Translations under genes and position numbers: made by a program | NCBI GenBank assembly: GCA_030433805.1 | Contig: JARUXA010000026.1 | Span: 1 to 39,016 of the forward strand | Direction of reading: 5' to 3' | DNA length: 39,016 bases | Origin: Sphingomonas sp. PsM26 | GTDB lineage: Bacteria > Pseudomonadota > Alphaproteobacteria > Sphingomonadales > Sphingomonadaceae | Shown here: piece by piece, positions 7,470 to 14,250 of the stretch | Position numbering within the stretch: the stretch's first letter is position 1 | How the letters are laid out: each line of letters opens with the position of its first letter | The notes under the pieces: model-generated | The model's input: the letters and a program-made list of their open reading frames with translations, nothing else | Databases searched by the model: none | Told to the model about the DNA's origin: nothing

Positions 7470-7609
7470 CCACCACCTATTGCCGTCCAACCCCTTCGCG
7501 AGCGTCGATCGCGCTGGAAAGCCGACCGACCGCTATGGGGCGGGAAAGCCGGTCGGCTTTGAAGAACGGTTGGTACGCCAGTAGCGCCTAAACGTCGCGA
7601 GCTGGTGGT
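7470..7609 (+). repeat. Palindromic repeat copy F1, 140-bp inverted twin of 12018-12157
   Basis: Compared by eye with the reverse complement of 12018-12157, only three of 140 bases differ and there are no gaps. It carries GGAAAGCCGACCGACCGCTA and ends CGTCGCGAGCTGGTGGT. It begins right at the stop codon of the gene ending at 7469. Confidence 0.75.
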
Positions 7610-7794
7610 TTCCAGTCCGTCCGCTTTGCCGCCCGAAAGCTGCCGGTCGGCTTCCGGCAACGGTGGTCATGTTCAGACCGGCTGTACGTCGCGACCTGGT
7701 GGAAACCGGGCATTGCCTCACCGATTGGCACTATCTCCCAAGTGCTCGCGGAGCCGTCTCGTAACGCTGCAAAGCCGGCATCAACGATGGGCAT
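7588..7794 (-). pseudogene. Gene remnant running into repeat F2
   Basis: The first 32 codons from the ATG at 7794 (PIVDAGFAALRDGSAS, then WEIVPIGEAMPGFHQ) look coding. The frame then continues through the repeat, so its second half is repeat translation. Upstream codons in the same frame (HIDFDDLGPGE) also look coding, so the true start may lie further right, near a head-like CGCCCAATTGCGGACTGG at about 7848-7865. The gene was probably cut by the repeat. Unknown family. Confidence 0.25.
7610..7722 (-). repeat. Palindromic repeat copy F2, head to head with F1
   Basis: On the minus strand it reads CCACCAGGTCGCGACG, then GTTGCCGGAAGCCGACCGGC and GGGCGGCAAAGCGGACGGAC, matching copy I at 10876. 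The abutting F1 and F2 form a composite element. Confidence 0.6.
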
Positions 7795-7959
7795 CTCTCC
7801 CGGCCCTAAGTCGTCGAAGTCGATGTGCCCAAACCTATGAGATGCCAGTCCGCAATTGGGCGACTGTATAAGTTCAGCTATTCATCCGTTTCACAGCGGT
7901 CCCATTTAGGTGTCAAGGCGGTAGCGATAGGCAGTTGTGCCGCTCACCGACCATTAAGG

Positions 7960-8502
7960 TCAATTGCAAGGTAGCGCTGTTCTTGACGAAAGCGCCTTAG
8001 TCAACATGCTGGTATACCCAAATCTTATATTGAATTCTGCTGCGTCGTATGGCGCAATAAACACAAGTTTATATTCGGTACCTACCATCTTCGCGTCTAT
8101 AAAACCAATAAACTTAAGATTCGCTATATATTCATTACTTATTGGTTTAGCATAAAAGTTAATCTCTTTAGGTGAATCCTTTTCTAGAATACTAACAACG
8201 GACTCTCCACCGACACCGACTACTAATAGCCGGCCTAATGCATCGGTATAAAAGTTAACACGTTGACCCCCTCCCCATTCCGGCCAAAGCTTTCTGGTAA
8301 AGTTTTTACCTCTGACACTAACTATGAGACTATACTGACCCTCGTCAAATAATGACCCTCTAGTCACTCGCCATGAAATGCTAGTTCCGTCAAATGGCGA
8401 TGGAACGTTTATCGTATCCTCTTGCTTTAAAGAGCATCCCGTAACAATTGTACTAACTGCTATTGACAAAATATGACAAAGTGTGATTTTCAACATATCC
8501 AT
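7960..8502 (-). CDS. Putative lipoprotein, AT-rich
   Basis: 180 residues with a lipoprotein signal: a hydrophobic stretch then VTGC with the lipidated Cys at about 23. The mature part is beta-rich (YSLIVSVRGKNFTRK, GRLLVVGVGGESVVSI). The gene is strikingly AT-rich compared with its neighbours and uses codons such as ATA, TTA and AAT freely, which points to recent horizontal transfer. It is an outer-membrane or periplasm-facing protein of unknown function. An ATG two codons further in (MLKIT) is an alternative start. It lacks a close repeat head upstream. Confidence 0.65.
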   Translation of the reverse strand: MDMLKITLCHILSIAVSTIVTGCSLKQEDTINVPSPFDGTSISWRVTRGSLFDEGQYSLIVSVRGKNFTRKLWPEWGGGQRVNFYTDALGRLLVVGVGGESVVSILEKDSPKEINFYAKPISNEYIANLKFIGFIDAKMVGTEYKLVFIAPYDAAEFNIRFGYTSMLTKALSSRTALPCN

Positions 8503-8890
8503 TCAACATTCTAATTAATACGATGCAGGTTGTATACAATCTCATCTCCTAAACAGCAATTGCCACTCAAGCGTAACGCCAAGCGCTTCAGTCGAGAAGC
8601 AAAGGGCTTCGTCCAATGAGGGCCTCACAAAGCCTGTATGGTCTACGGCGATGACGGTGACGGCATCTGTTATTAATGTGGTCTCACTCTCGTGGCCTTA
8701 CGACGTAGGGGGCTGTGCGCCAGCTGCGATTGCCAGCAGCAACACAGAGGTTAAGCTTTCTGGCAATTTGGGGGACGGGCCCGTGCCCGTAGAAGATCAC
8801 ATAGCCGGGCAGTCGCTTGGGCGATCGCGCCGATAGCCGTTCAAGCCACCCCCTTCCCCAAATCTTTTCCCGATTGCTCTTTTCCGAAAT
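8503..8890. other. Spacer without a supported gene
   Basis: About 390 bases. The part next to 8502 is AT-rich and probably contains the lipoprotein promoter. A short plus-strand frame at 8651-8836 has no ribosome site and no recognisable content. Confidence 0.35.
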
Positions 8891-9090
8891 GGCCGCTCGG
8901 AGACGCAAAGCGGGAAAGTTTCCGCTTAACGAATGGCCGTTATCGGGAGACAAAATCGCTGACCGGAGCGTCTGATTGTGGGCGCTTACGGACCATTCGC
9001 GCTGCTGGCCGGAAGCGGCCGGTCGGCTTTTGGGAACGATAGTAGCGTACGTAGCGGCCGAACGTTGCAATGTAGTGGAAAGCTGCGGTT
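8890..9090 (-). repeat. Intergenic palindromic repeat, copy G (diverged, composite)
   Basis: It contains GGCCGGAAGCGGCCGGTCGG and GCGGCCGAACGTTGCAATG, equivalents of the family centre and tail, plus a head-like GCGCCCACAATCAGACG on the minus strand at about 8972-8988. It is diverged from the reference copy. Confidence 0.45.
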
Positions 9091-9194
9091 CAGCCCGCCG
9101 GCTTTGGTACTTTTAAATGGGCAGAAAAAGAGCGCGTTAATTCGCCAACAGAGTAACTAGGTTACGGCTTTTATTCAAGCGCTTCAAATTACGT

Positions 9195-9584
9195 CTATCT
9201 TATAATACGAACGCGACTAACCAATACTTTATCTAACAGATCATTCTTAGATGCCGGTATAAGAATTCCGTCAATTGATAGATTTATCGTTTTGCCAGGA
9301 AAGAATCCTACAGACATTATTTTATCAGCCAAATCTTGTTCTGATTTAGTTGCAAAATTGATGTGCGAAAAATTTAATGTTACTGCTTTTGTCGGACAAG
9401 AGATAAGTCGAGCAGAGTTGCCATGCATACTTGCGGTATATACCACATCAACCGACGTGAAAGCTGTTGCTGACGTTGAGATGGCAACGCATGTGTTTGG
9501 TGTTCGACTGACATCTGAGTTAATAAAGGAGTGGCATCCAAATAGCAATAATAACAAAGGTTGTACAAAAAGGTATCTATGCAT
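9195..9584 (-). CDS. Putative lipoprotein, AT-rich
   Basis: 129 residues from the ATG at 9584. The signal (YLFVQPLLLLLFGC) has a lipobox with Cys at about 17. The mature part has several threonine- and serine-rich strands and a C-terminal DKVLVSRVRIIR. Two other cysteines (about 30 and 62) could pair. It is AT-rich like the gene at 7960 and was probably acquired. The start at 9653 in the same frame would put 23 extra residues before the signal and is unlikely. Function unknown. Confidence 0.6.
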   Translation of the reverse strand: MHRYLFVQPLLLLLFGCHSFINSDVSRTPNTCVAISTSATAFTSVDVVYTASMHGNSARLISCPTKAVTLNFSHINFATKSEQDLADKIMSVGFFPGKTINLSIDGILIPASKNDLLDKVLVSRVRIIR

Positions 9585-9882
9585 CCATTGTTTCCTATTC
9601 AGACATGGACTTCCTGCTAGGAATTCTATAATTGTGCAAGGTATCACCGGCATACATTTGTTTAACCAACATCTTGCGCGTCCTCCTCAATGGAAAGCGT
9701 TCCGCCCATGAACGGCGTTGCGCAAACTCGGTTGCTCGGACATCGTGGCGGTTTATGGACTCACCTTACCGCCAGTTCTTTATGCCCGCTAATGGGCGGA
9801 AGCGGAAGGACCGCTCCAGGCTGCTGATACGGCAGCCACCCCGCGTTTTCTGATCGGCCATAATGGCCGCAGGAGAACGATT
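9585..9882. other. Spacer before the recombinase, with a repeat head remnant
   Basis: It contains a head-like motif on the minus strand (CGCCCATTAGCGGGCATA, about 9783-9800). Immediately before the recombinase ribosome site is the near-perfect palindrome CGGCCATAATGGCCG (9855-9869), a candidate operator or recombination site. Confidence 0.4.
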
Positions 9883-10515
9883 GTGGGAATGTCAGAATTT
9901 GACCCGGGTGCTGCCGACCGCCGTGCATGGAACGCTGGCCGGAAGGTCGGTGCAAAGCGCGCTCTAAAGCCAAGGCAGGTGTGGGCCGTCCGCTTCTTTC
10001 TCGATCAACACCGCCGCATGCGTGATCGCGCTCTGTTTGATCTGGCGGTTGATAGCAAATTGCGGGGCTGCGACATCGTCGCGGTCAAAATTGGCGATTT
10101 GGTTATTGGTGGCGAGATCCGGCGCCGTGCCATTGTCGTTCAGCGAAAGACGGGCAAACCAGTACAATTTGAACTGATGGGCGACGCTCGAGCTAGTTTG
10201 CTGGCCTGGCTTGATCGCCGCGGCGGCACTGTGGACGATTATGTGTTCCCTAGCCGCATTGACCAAGCGAGTCACCTAAGCACGCGACAATATGCCCGGT
10301 TGGTTGACGAGTGGGTTGTTGGAACCGGGCTGCGCCGCGAGGAGTATGGAACTCACTCTCTTCGCCGGACAAAGGCGTCAATAATCTACAAGGCGACGGG
10401 AAATTTGCGCGCAGTGCAAATTTTGCTCGGACACACCAAAATTGAAAACACGGTTCGCTATCTGGGGGTAGATGTGGAGGATGCGCTCGCCTTGGCTGAG
10501 GCGACAGAAATCTAA
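9883..10515 (+). CDS. Single-domain tyrosine recombinase (site-specific integrase)
   Basis: 210 residues covering only the catalytic domain. All catalytic positions are present: R61 (SKLRGCD), K89 (QRKTGKP), H158 and R161 (GTHSLRRTK), H184 (LLGHTK) and the nucleophile Y193 (TVRYLG). The usual N-terminal SAM-like core-binding domain is missing, as in other short integrases of this type in Alphaproteobacteria. The start is GTG at 9883, seven bases after AGGAG; an in-frame ATG two codons later is possible. A strong hairpin terminator follows at 10520. It lies inside the repeat-gene array, making it the leading candidate to act on those repeats, though this is untested. Confidence 0.9.
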   Translation: MGMSEFDPGAADRRAWNAGRKVGAKRALKPRQVWAVRFFLDQHRRMRDRALFDLAVDSKLRGCDIVAVKIGDLVIGGEIRRRAIVVQRKTGKPVQFELMGDARASLLAWLDRRGGTVDDYVFPSRIDQASHLSTRQYARLVDEWVVGTGLRREEYGTHSLRRTKASIIYKATGNLRAVQILLGHTKIENTVRYLGVDVEDALALAEATEI

Positions 10516-10519
10516 CGTT

Positions 10520-10556
10520 GGCCCGGCTCCATCGTGAAAAGGAGCCGGGCCTCTTT
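10520..10556 (+). terminator. Intrinsic terminator after the recombinase gene
   Basis: GGCCCGGCTCC (10520-10530) pairs with GGAGCCGGGCC (10541-10551) across a 10-base loop, followed by TCTTT. The stem is 11 bp and perfect. Confidence 0.8.
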
Positions 10557-10578
10557 CGCCCACTATCGGACGTTCGCT
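10557..10578 (+). repeat. Isolated repeat head motif
   Basis: CGCCCACTATCGGACGTTCG, the head of the repeat family without the body, lies between the terminator of the recombinase gene and the start of the next gene at 10599. Confidence 0.5.
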
Positions 10579-10598
10579 GCACAGCCTAAGGAGATCTG

Positions 10599-10874
10599 AT
10601 GAGCAATGGCGCCCGTCTGAAAATGGTCCAAGTTGTGCTGCGATGGGCGTGGGACTCTATTGAAATTGCGAGTGCCGACGAAGCGGCCGACGAATACGAT
10701 ATGTATGCTCCAAAGGTGCTCGAATTGCTCGATCAGGGTGCTCCGAATGAGCGCATTGCCGATTATTTGACGAGTGTCGTTCGAGATCGAATGGAGCTTC
10801 CCGTGAAGCGAGAGCGGGACGAAGACATTTCCTCGATGCTGCAAGAACTAAGCAAATTGGTTCGTAGCGGCTAA
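10599..10874 (+). CDS. Small acidic hypothetical protein
   Basis: 91 residues, soluble, mostly helical by composition, with charged segments (SADEAADEYDMYAPKVLELL and VKRERDEDISSMLQEL). A strong ribosome site AAGGAGATCTG precedes the ATG at 10599. A repeat head lies about 20 bases upstream and the TAA merges into the tail of repeat copy I. No family is recognised. It is transcribed in the same direction as the recombinase but separated from it by a terminator. Confidence 0.65.
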   Translation: MSNGARLKMVQVVLRWAWDSIEIASADEAADEYDMYAPKVLELLDQGAPNERIADYLTSVVRDRMELPVKRERDEDISSMLQELSKLVRSG

Positions 10875-11033
10875 CGTCCGCTTTCCACCAGGTCGCGACG
10901 TTCAGCCGCTCTGAACACGACCACCGTTGCCGGAAGCCGACCGGCAGCTTTCGGGCGGCAAAGCAGACGGACCGGAAACGCCCAAAGGCGGACATACCGA
11001 TCGCAGTCGGTTGATCCTAATTGCGGACGTTCG
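10875..11033 (+). repeat. Intergenic palindromic repeat, copy I
   Basis: It begins in the stop codon of the previous gene (AACGTCCGCTTTCCACCAGG), has GTTGCCGGAAGCCGACCGGC in the centre and carries two head-like blocks, CGCCCAAAGGCGGACAT (about 10980-10996) and AATTGCGGACGTTCG (about 11019-11033). The ends form an inverted pair AACGTCCGC/GCGGACGTT. Confidence 0.65.
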
Positions 11034-11054
11034 TCGATCCGGTAGGTTCAACTG

Positions 11055-11477
11055 ATGCGTATCCATATGACATGCTACTTGATCGTCCTCACCGGCCTTT
11101 CGGCACGCGGACAATGGCACCAGACAGACCAGAAAACGTCGCCTGACGGTCGCGCATTGGCCACTGTAGAGGTACAATTGCGGGGCGCATCAAGCTCTAA
11201 CACCACGCGCATCAGCGTCGAGAATCGCAACGGAGGAACGCTGATCTCGCCGGGAGAAATCGTGTCTGCTGACGCCGCTATTGTGGATGCGACACGCGTG
11301 ACATGGGCAAGTCCAAACGATCTGAGCGTGATCTTGTGCGCGGCAACAGCTTATCGGGTTCGTGCTCGTCTTCTGCGCGACCCCGTGACGCTCCAAGATG
11401 GCTCTGAAAACGCTGTCTCAGTTGCGGTTGAGAACTGGCGTTATTCAGAACAGGAGAAAAGGTGCGTTCGGAGCTAA
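11055..11477 (+). CDS. Small secreted or periplasmic hypothetical protein
   Basis: 140 residues. The N-terminus MTCYLIVLTGLSARGQ is a plausible signal peptide. The mature part is beta-rich (ATVEVQLRGASS, TRISVENRNGGTLISPG, DLSVILCAATAYRVRARLL) with a conserved-looking WASPNDLSVILC. An ATG four codons into the frame is an equal start candidate. A repeat head ends about 20 bases upstream and the stop codon TAA opens repeat copy J. Unknown role at the envelope. Confidence 0.6.
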   Translation: MRIHMTCYLIVLTGLSARGQWHQTDQKTSPDGRALATVEVQLRGASSSNTTRISVENRNGGTLISPGEIVSADAAIVDATRVTWASPNDLSVILCAATAYRVRARLLRDPVTLQDGSENAVSVAVENWRYSEQEKRCVRS

Positions 11478-11634
11478 CGTCCGCTTGGCGGCGTTCCAGC
11501 CCGAAACCGGACTGTCTCATAACCACCACCTATTGCCGTTCATACCCTTCGCCGGCGCCCATGGCGCGTAGAACCCGACCGGCAGCTATCGGGCGGGGAA
11601 GCGGACGGACCGAAAACGCCCACTTGCGGACGTT
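11476..11634 (+). repeat. Intergenic palindromic repeat, copy J
   Basis: It starts AACGTCCGCTTGG at the stop codon of the previous gene, contains ACCACCACCTATTGCCG and CCCGACCGGCAGCTATCGGG, and ends with the head CGCCCACTTGCGGACGTTCG, about 25 bases before the ATG at 11659. Confidence 0.65.
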
Positions 11635-11658
11635 CGCGCACGCGGTCATGCTGTTCGG

Positions 11659-12018
11659 ATGGACGAGAGCGTCAGGCTGTTCCAAAAGGAACAAGAGCGA
11701 TTTACAAACGCTGGAGGGGTGGCGCCGTGGTTAAAGCACCATCTGTTTCAGACCCTGCTTCGTCTCGCCCTGTTCAGCGCAGTCAGTATGTTAATCATGG
11801 CAGCTTTAGGGTCATTCCCCCGTAATCCCGATCACTCGATCCGACTGATTTACAGTGGACCAGTCCTGATCGGATTGGGAGCGGCATCCGCCGTAATCCT
11901 CCGCCGCTTTCAACTCATGCCTCGCTGGTTGAGGTCGACATTATGGGCACTGATCGTAATCCCACTAATACTGGTTCCTGCTACGCTACTAAACATGGTC
12001 TGGCAGAGCGTCCGCTGA
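11659..12018 (+). CDS. Small membrane protein, paralogue of the gene at 7122
   Basis: 119 residues with the same plan as the protein at 7122: an amphipathic N-terminal helix (DESVRLFQKEQERF) and three hydrophobic helices at about 34-52, 64-80 and 94-113. The loop FPRNPDHSIRLIYSGPVL is the best conserved part. It begins after the head of repeat copy J and its TGA meets the end of copy K. Two members of one unknown family in similar repeat settings suggest duplication or repeated capture. Confidence 0.65.
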   Translation: MDESVRLFQKEQERFTNAGGVAPWLKHHLFQTLLRLALFSAVSMLIMAALGSFPRNPDHSIRLIYSGPVLIGLGAASAVILRRFQLMPRWLRSTLWALIVIPLILVPATLLNMVWQSVR

Positions 12019-12157
12019 CCACCAGCTCGCGACGTTTAGGCGCTACTGGCGTACCAACCGTTCTTCAAAGCCAGCCGGCTTTCCCGCCCCATAGCGGTCG
12101 GTCGGCTTTCCAGCGCGATCGACGCTCGCGAAGGGGTTGAACGGCAATAGGTGGTGG
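12018..12157 (-). repeat. Palindromic repeat copy K, 140-bp inverted twin of 7470-7609
   Basis: The reverse complement of this block differs from copy F1 at about three of 140 positions. The two face each other across 4.4 kb that includes the tyrosine recombinase. Beyond 12157 the sequence continues to TTTTTGGACGTTG, a head-like end near 12188. Confidence 0.75.
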
Positions 12158-12246
12158 GAAGCGGTCGTTCCGCTTTTTGGACGTTGTGAGCAAGCAGGAG
12201 ACATTTCCTGGATGGTATTTGCTTGTAGCGCCGGTACACAACTTTC

Positions 12247-12738
12247 ATGGATAAGGATCCGCTGCCTACTGCTTCCCGCCGATGGGCGCGTGGTTTAACG
12301 AGCCTGTTGGTCTTGTTCCTCGCCGCGATAGGGCTTTGTTCGCTTGTCGGCGGACTAGTCACACGTTTGCTGCTCGCGCCAACTTATGACACGCAAGTCA
12401 CAAGGCGTGTGTTTGCACACGATCGCTCGGCAGTGTCAGAGGTTGAGGTAACGAAAGGTGGTTTCGGTACTGTTTGGACCACTAGCGTTAATCTTCGACC
12501 TGTTGGCCAGAAAGGGTGGACCGTCTATGAAGCACAAGACAGCGATTTCACTCCATCGATAAAGTGGAAGGGCAACGATACCCTCATTATCGGCTTGCCG
12601 TGCGCTAGAGTCGACTACCTGTCTAATCCCGACGATTGGCCGCGCAGTAATACGGCTGAACGTCGATTTAAGGTTCGCTTTGAATATCTTCAAAATTGCG
12701 ACGCGCCCACCGGCGGCACAACGCAACGTCCGCTTTAA
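12247..12738 (+). CDS. Membrane-anchored hypothetical protein with extracytoplasmic domain
   Basis: 163 residues. A basic N-terminus and one membrane helix (about 16-45, LLVLFLAAIGLCSLVGGLV) are followed by a beta-rich domain in the periplasm (SEVEVTKGGFGTVWTTSVNL, NDTLIIGLPCARVDYL). Two cysteines in the exported part (about 118 and 153) could form a disulphide. No family can be named with confidence. The gene stands about 60 bases after repeat copy K and its 3' end overlaps a repeat-like AACGTCCGC. Confidence 0.6.
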   Translation: MDKDPLPTASRRWARGLTSLLVLFLAAIGLCSLVGGLVTRLLLAPTYDTQVTRRVFAHDRSAVSEVEVTKGGFGTVWTTSVNLRPVGQKGWTVYEAQDSDFTPSIKWKGNDTLIIGLPCARVDYLSNPDDWPRSNTAERRFKVRFEYLQNCDAPTGGTTQRPL

Positions 12739-12756
12739 CGCTCGCCGTCGAACGAC

Positions 12757-12890
12757 GCGAATATCCATAATTGGACGCTTCCGGACTGGCAGCTTTCGCT
12801 CCCGATAGCTGTCGGTCGGCTTTCGGGCACGATGGACGCCCGTGAAGGGCCTGAGCGGCAAAAGGTGGTGGTTAGCTGCCGTTCCCTGAA
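12757..12890 (-). repeat. Intergenic palindromic repeat, copy L
   Basis: On the minus strand it runs from ACCACCACCTTTTGCCGCTC through CCCGAAAGCCGACCGACAGC to the head CGTCCAATTATGGATATTCG. Its tail overlaps the 3' end of the lipoprotein gene at 12872, as seen for other gene-repeat junctions. Confidence 0.6.
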
Positions 12891-13246
12891 CCGGCATCGC
12901 CATAGGTCACGCGGGATCGGCAACCATCGCCCTTGATCGTGAAAAACCAGTGGCTGCCGTCGTTAACGGTCACGTAGCCGATGGAGCAGAAGATGCGCCT
13001 GCGATCGCTCATGGTGACAGAGATGCCGCCATGACAATCTCCAGGCACTTTAATGCTGGTTTGCCAACGCCCATCCCTGTTGGTCAACGCGAAAGCTTGC
13101 TTGCAGAGCTGCAGGAATGCCGACTTAACTGGACGATCCGCGGACGCTATTTGGAAGGTGGATCGCGGTTCGAGGAAGCTACACCCGCTAAGCAGCAGCA
13201 CGCCAAGTTGGATGGTCGCAGTAAAGCTCTTCATGCCGCCGATCAT
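12872..13246 (-). CDS. Putative small lipoprotein
   Basis: 124 residues with a lipoprotein signal (SFTATIQLGVLLLSGC, lipidated Cys at about 22). The mature part has four further cysteines in LQLCKQAF, GDCHGG, RRIFCSIG and GDGCRS, so two disulphides are possible. An in-frame ATG four codons downstream (MKSFTAT) is an alternative start and would give a more typical signal. A repeat head (CGCCCATTTGCAGTCATTC) lies about 15 bases upstream. The gene is convergent with 12247-12738. Function unknown. Confidence 0.6.
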   Translation of the reverse strand: MIGGMKSFTATIQLGVLLLSGCSFLEPRSTFQIASADRPVKSAFLQLCKQAFALTNRDGRWQTSIKVPGDCHGGISVTMSDRRRIFCSIGYVTVNDGSHWFFTIKGDGCRSRVTYGDAGSGNGS

Positions 13247-13257
13247 CGCAGCTTCTT

Positions 13258-13392
13258 GAATGACTGCAAATGGGCGCTTCCGGTCCGTCCGCTTTCCCGA
13301 CGGATACCGCCCTACCCCGTCCCCCCTCTCCTGCCGTCCCCCCCCTTCTATATGCTCAATTTCCGCCGGTACGTTTTAGGTATGCCTTTTAA
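13258..13392 (-). repeat. Intergenic repeat, second subtype, copy 2
   Basis: It matches 3881-4010 in the same orientation: GGGCGCTTCCGGTCCGTCCG, GATACCGCCCTACCCC, a TCTATATGC block and TTTCCGCCGGTACGTTTT. It stands directly upstream of the serine recombinase region. Confidence 0.55.
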
Positions 13393-13479
13393 GGACCGGC
13401 ACCAGACTGGTGCCTTAATGGCGCTTTACCCAGTCAAAAAAGACTGGACAAACAAACACCACGTATCGAAGACCAAACC

Positions 13480-14124
13480 ATGTTTATCCGGGCCTACCTC
13501 CGCGCATCTACCTCCGAACAGGACGCGTCACGCGCTCGCGGCGTCCTCGACGCCTTTGCCGTCGAGCAGCGATTGCGGATCGCGGCGCGCTATGTCGAAA
13601 ATGAGAGTGGGGCCAAGCTGCACCGGCCTGAGCTGTTCCGACTGCTCAATGACTGCGAACCCGGCGACGTGCTGCTGGTGGAGCAAGTTGACCGACTGTC
13701 CCGCCTTACCTCACCGGACTGGCTGCGGCTGCGCGGCCTGATCGACGCCAAGCAGGTCCGCATCGTCGCGCTCGACCTGCCGACATCGTGGACCCTGACG
13801 GCGCCGGCTGACGAGTTTACCGGCCGCATGTTCGCCGCGGTCAACGCCATGATGCTCGACGTCCTCGCCGCGGTCGCCCGCAAGGATTATGAAGATCGGC
13901 GTCGCCGCCAGGCTGAGGGGACCGCCAAGGCCAAGGCCGCTGGCCTCTATAAAGGTCGTCCCGCTAACAAGACGCGCAACGCTGCCATCTCCTCCTTGCT
14001 GAGCGATGGCCGCAGTTGGCGAGAGATTATGGACGCGACCGGATGCAGCCGCACCCTGCTTGCCAAAATCGCTCGCGATCGCCGGCTTCTCAAAGCGGCA
14101 ACGCCGGTCGAAACGGACGGCTAA
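13480..14124 (+). CDS. Serine recombinase (resolvase/invertase family)
   Basis: 214 residues. The N-terminal catalytic domain carries the nucleophile S10 in YLRASTSEQ and the paired arginines R72 and R75 in EQVDRLSR. A long helix follows (MMLDVLAAVARKDYEDRRRR), and the C-terminal helix-turn-helix (about 160-205, GRSWREIMDATGCSRTLLAK) binds DNA. It would cut and rejoin DNA at paired sites to resolve or invert a segment. The 150 bases upstream hold short inverted repeats (GGCACCAGACTGGTGCC near 13400; CCAGTC and GACTGG flanking an A-run) that may be its binding sites. It marks the right edge of the repeat-rich accessory region. Confidence 0.9.
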   Translation: MFIRAYLRASTSEQDASRARGVLDAFAVEQRLRIAARYVENESGAKLHRPELFRLLNDCEPGDVLLVEQVDRLSRLTSPDWLRLRGLIDAKQVRIVALDLPTSWTLTAPADEFTGRMFAAVNAMMLDVLAAVARKDYEDRRRRQAEGTAKAKAAGLYKGRPANKTRNAAISSLLSDGRSWREIMDATGCSRTLLAKIARDRRLLKAATPVETDG

Positions 14125-14250
14125 ATCAGTCCCGTAACTCCGTCTCGATCGGACCATTTCGGGAAAACGGTTTTGGGAACAGGTTCAAGAATGTCGCCCT
14201 GCCCGCAGCCAGACCCGGCCCCTGCCCCGCAGCAATCTCAGCCGCCCTTC

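Noticed and set aside
7466..7721. Several overlapping short minus-strand frames
   Set aside because: They are translations of repeat copies F1 and F2; the same peptides reappear at 11943-12140 from the inverted copy.
2250..9010. GGAAC strings inside repeats as EcfG promoters
   Set aside because: No CGTT at 16-17 bases in any of these; they are part of the repeat consensus.
10875..11634. Repeats as integron attC sites
   Set aside because: The ends AACGTCCGC/GCGGACGTT resemble an attC frame at first, but the GTTRRRY core is not present (GTTCG instead), the repeats occur in both orientations, and the recombinase lacks the IntI-specific region.
12950..13741. Plus-strand 263-codon frame
   Set aside because: It crosses the antisense of the lipoprotein gene, a repeat and the start of the serine recombinase gene; no consistent protein features.
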